Assembly (NCBI RefSeq): GCF_029784165.1
Contig: NC_073696.1
Coordinates: 264,088,760-264,152,759, forward strand
DNA from: Wyeomyia smithii
Taxonomy: Eukaryota > Arthropoda > Insecta > Diptera > Culicidae
Direction of reading: 5' to 3'
DNA length: 64,000 nucleotides
Shown here one piece after another: positions 63,561 to 64,000 of the stretch. Numbering within the stretch: position 1 is the stretch's first letter; each line of letters opens with the position of its first letter. The position numbers were made by a program, and so were the translations under genes. The notes beneath the pieces were generated by a model. It saw only the letters and a program-made list of their open reading frames with translations, was not told the origin of the DNA and made no database searches.

Positions 63561-64000
63561 GGTCTCAAAAATTTCGTCTTCTCACCATGACTGACGCAAA
63601 ATTCCAGCTAAAACGTGGAGCATTCTCTTCACAAGAACTCCACTGCAGTCAAAAATAGGTAGATGTATATTAGGGTGTGGAATCGTTATATGGAAAAAAT
63701 GAAACTTGATAGTAGAAAGCTAGAACCAAGTTTTTTTGGTTTCATTTGGGGCCCCAAACAATCCTAAACTTACCGGAGGCCGATTGGTTTTGTCTCCGCT
63801 TGGCGCATTGCATTTCAAATTTGTATGGAAATTTGTATGGGAGAACCCACTTTTTTGCATTTTGCTCTCTAGAGAGCTCAGAAAGGCTTAAACCATATAT
63901 TTTAAAACTTCAAAAGGTAAGTTTTTTATGCTTAACAACTTTGCCGAGGACACAAGGAGCAACGGAGGAGCTACGATTTCCATAAAAAATGCTATAGCTG
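63561..64000. other. No recognisable gene at window end
   Basis: Short frames only. A 79-codon frame at 63746-63985 has no family features. Confidence 0.45.

Overview
The window looks like repeat-rich nuclear DNA of an insect, most likely a culicine mosquito (Aedes-like). This is inferred from the dense nested transposable elements (TEs), a Bel/Pao LTR element with a tRNA-Tyr primer site, I-, CR1- and RTE-type non-LTR elements, A+T-rich spacers full of foldback repeats, and repeat motifs I associate with mosquito genomes. No database search was possible. I recognise no intact host gene; nearly every supported coding region belongs to a mobile element.

Layout. 1-7.2 kb: a structurally complete I-group non-LTR retrotransposon (1182-7061, two intact ORFs, 12-bp target-site duplication) sits at the centre of a palindromic MITE. 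7.5-9.5 kb: a degenerate repeat with microsatellites. 13.2-16.4 kb: a decayed Bel/Pao pol on the minus strand, split by a 1.95-kb unit (13993-15945). A 0.96-kb relative (45255-46215) splits a CR1-like ORF1 30 kb away. 17.4-20.4 kb: a decayed CR1-like ORF2, a short 5'-truncated non-LTR insertion whose empty site survives in a paralogous repeat, and a histone H2B-like pseudogene followed by a histone-type 3' stem-loop.

20.9-29.0 kb: a Bel/Pao LTR retrotransposon on the minus strand (20883-29022) with 361/362-bp LTRs, a CCTGT target-site duplication, a PBS, gag-protease, RT-RNase H and integrase. It is disabled by one nonsense codon, one homopolymer frameshift and a 757-bp TA-flanked MITE, and its protease has Glu where the catalytic Asp is expected. 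29.8-35.0 kb: foldback and minisatellite DNA hosting a CR1-like element (31021-34262), then a 637-bp MITE. 35.9-36.7 kb: another TIR element. 36.7-40 kb: mostly unique-looking DNA without a recognisable gene.

40-50.6 kb: a second CR1-like element (about 42428-46600) whose endonuclease domain is missing, and copies of a compound repeat, one holding a 909-bp solo LTR (47935-48843). 50.6-55.4 kb: no gene seen. 55.4-63.6 kb: a nested cluster in which a CR1-like ORF2 is broken into two parts by a tRNA-like SINE, RTE fragments, and a 234-bp-arm foldback that itself contains an RTE element (58464-61697).

The elements do not form a pathway. The interest lies in the order of insertions, which can be read from target-site duplications and interrupted ORFs, and in three non-LTR elements that landed inside inverted-repeat DNA.
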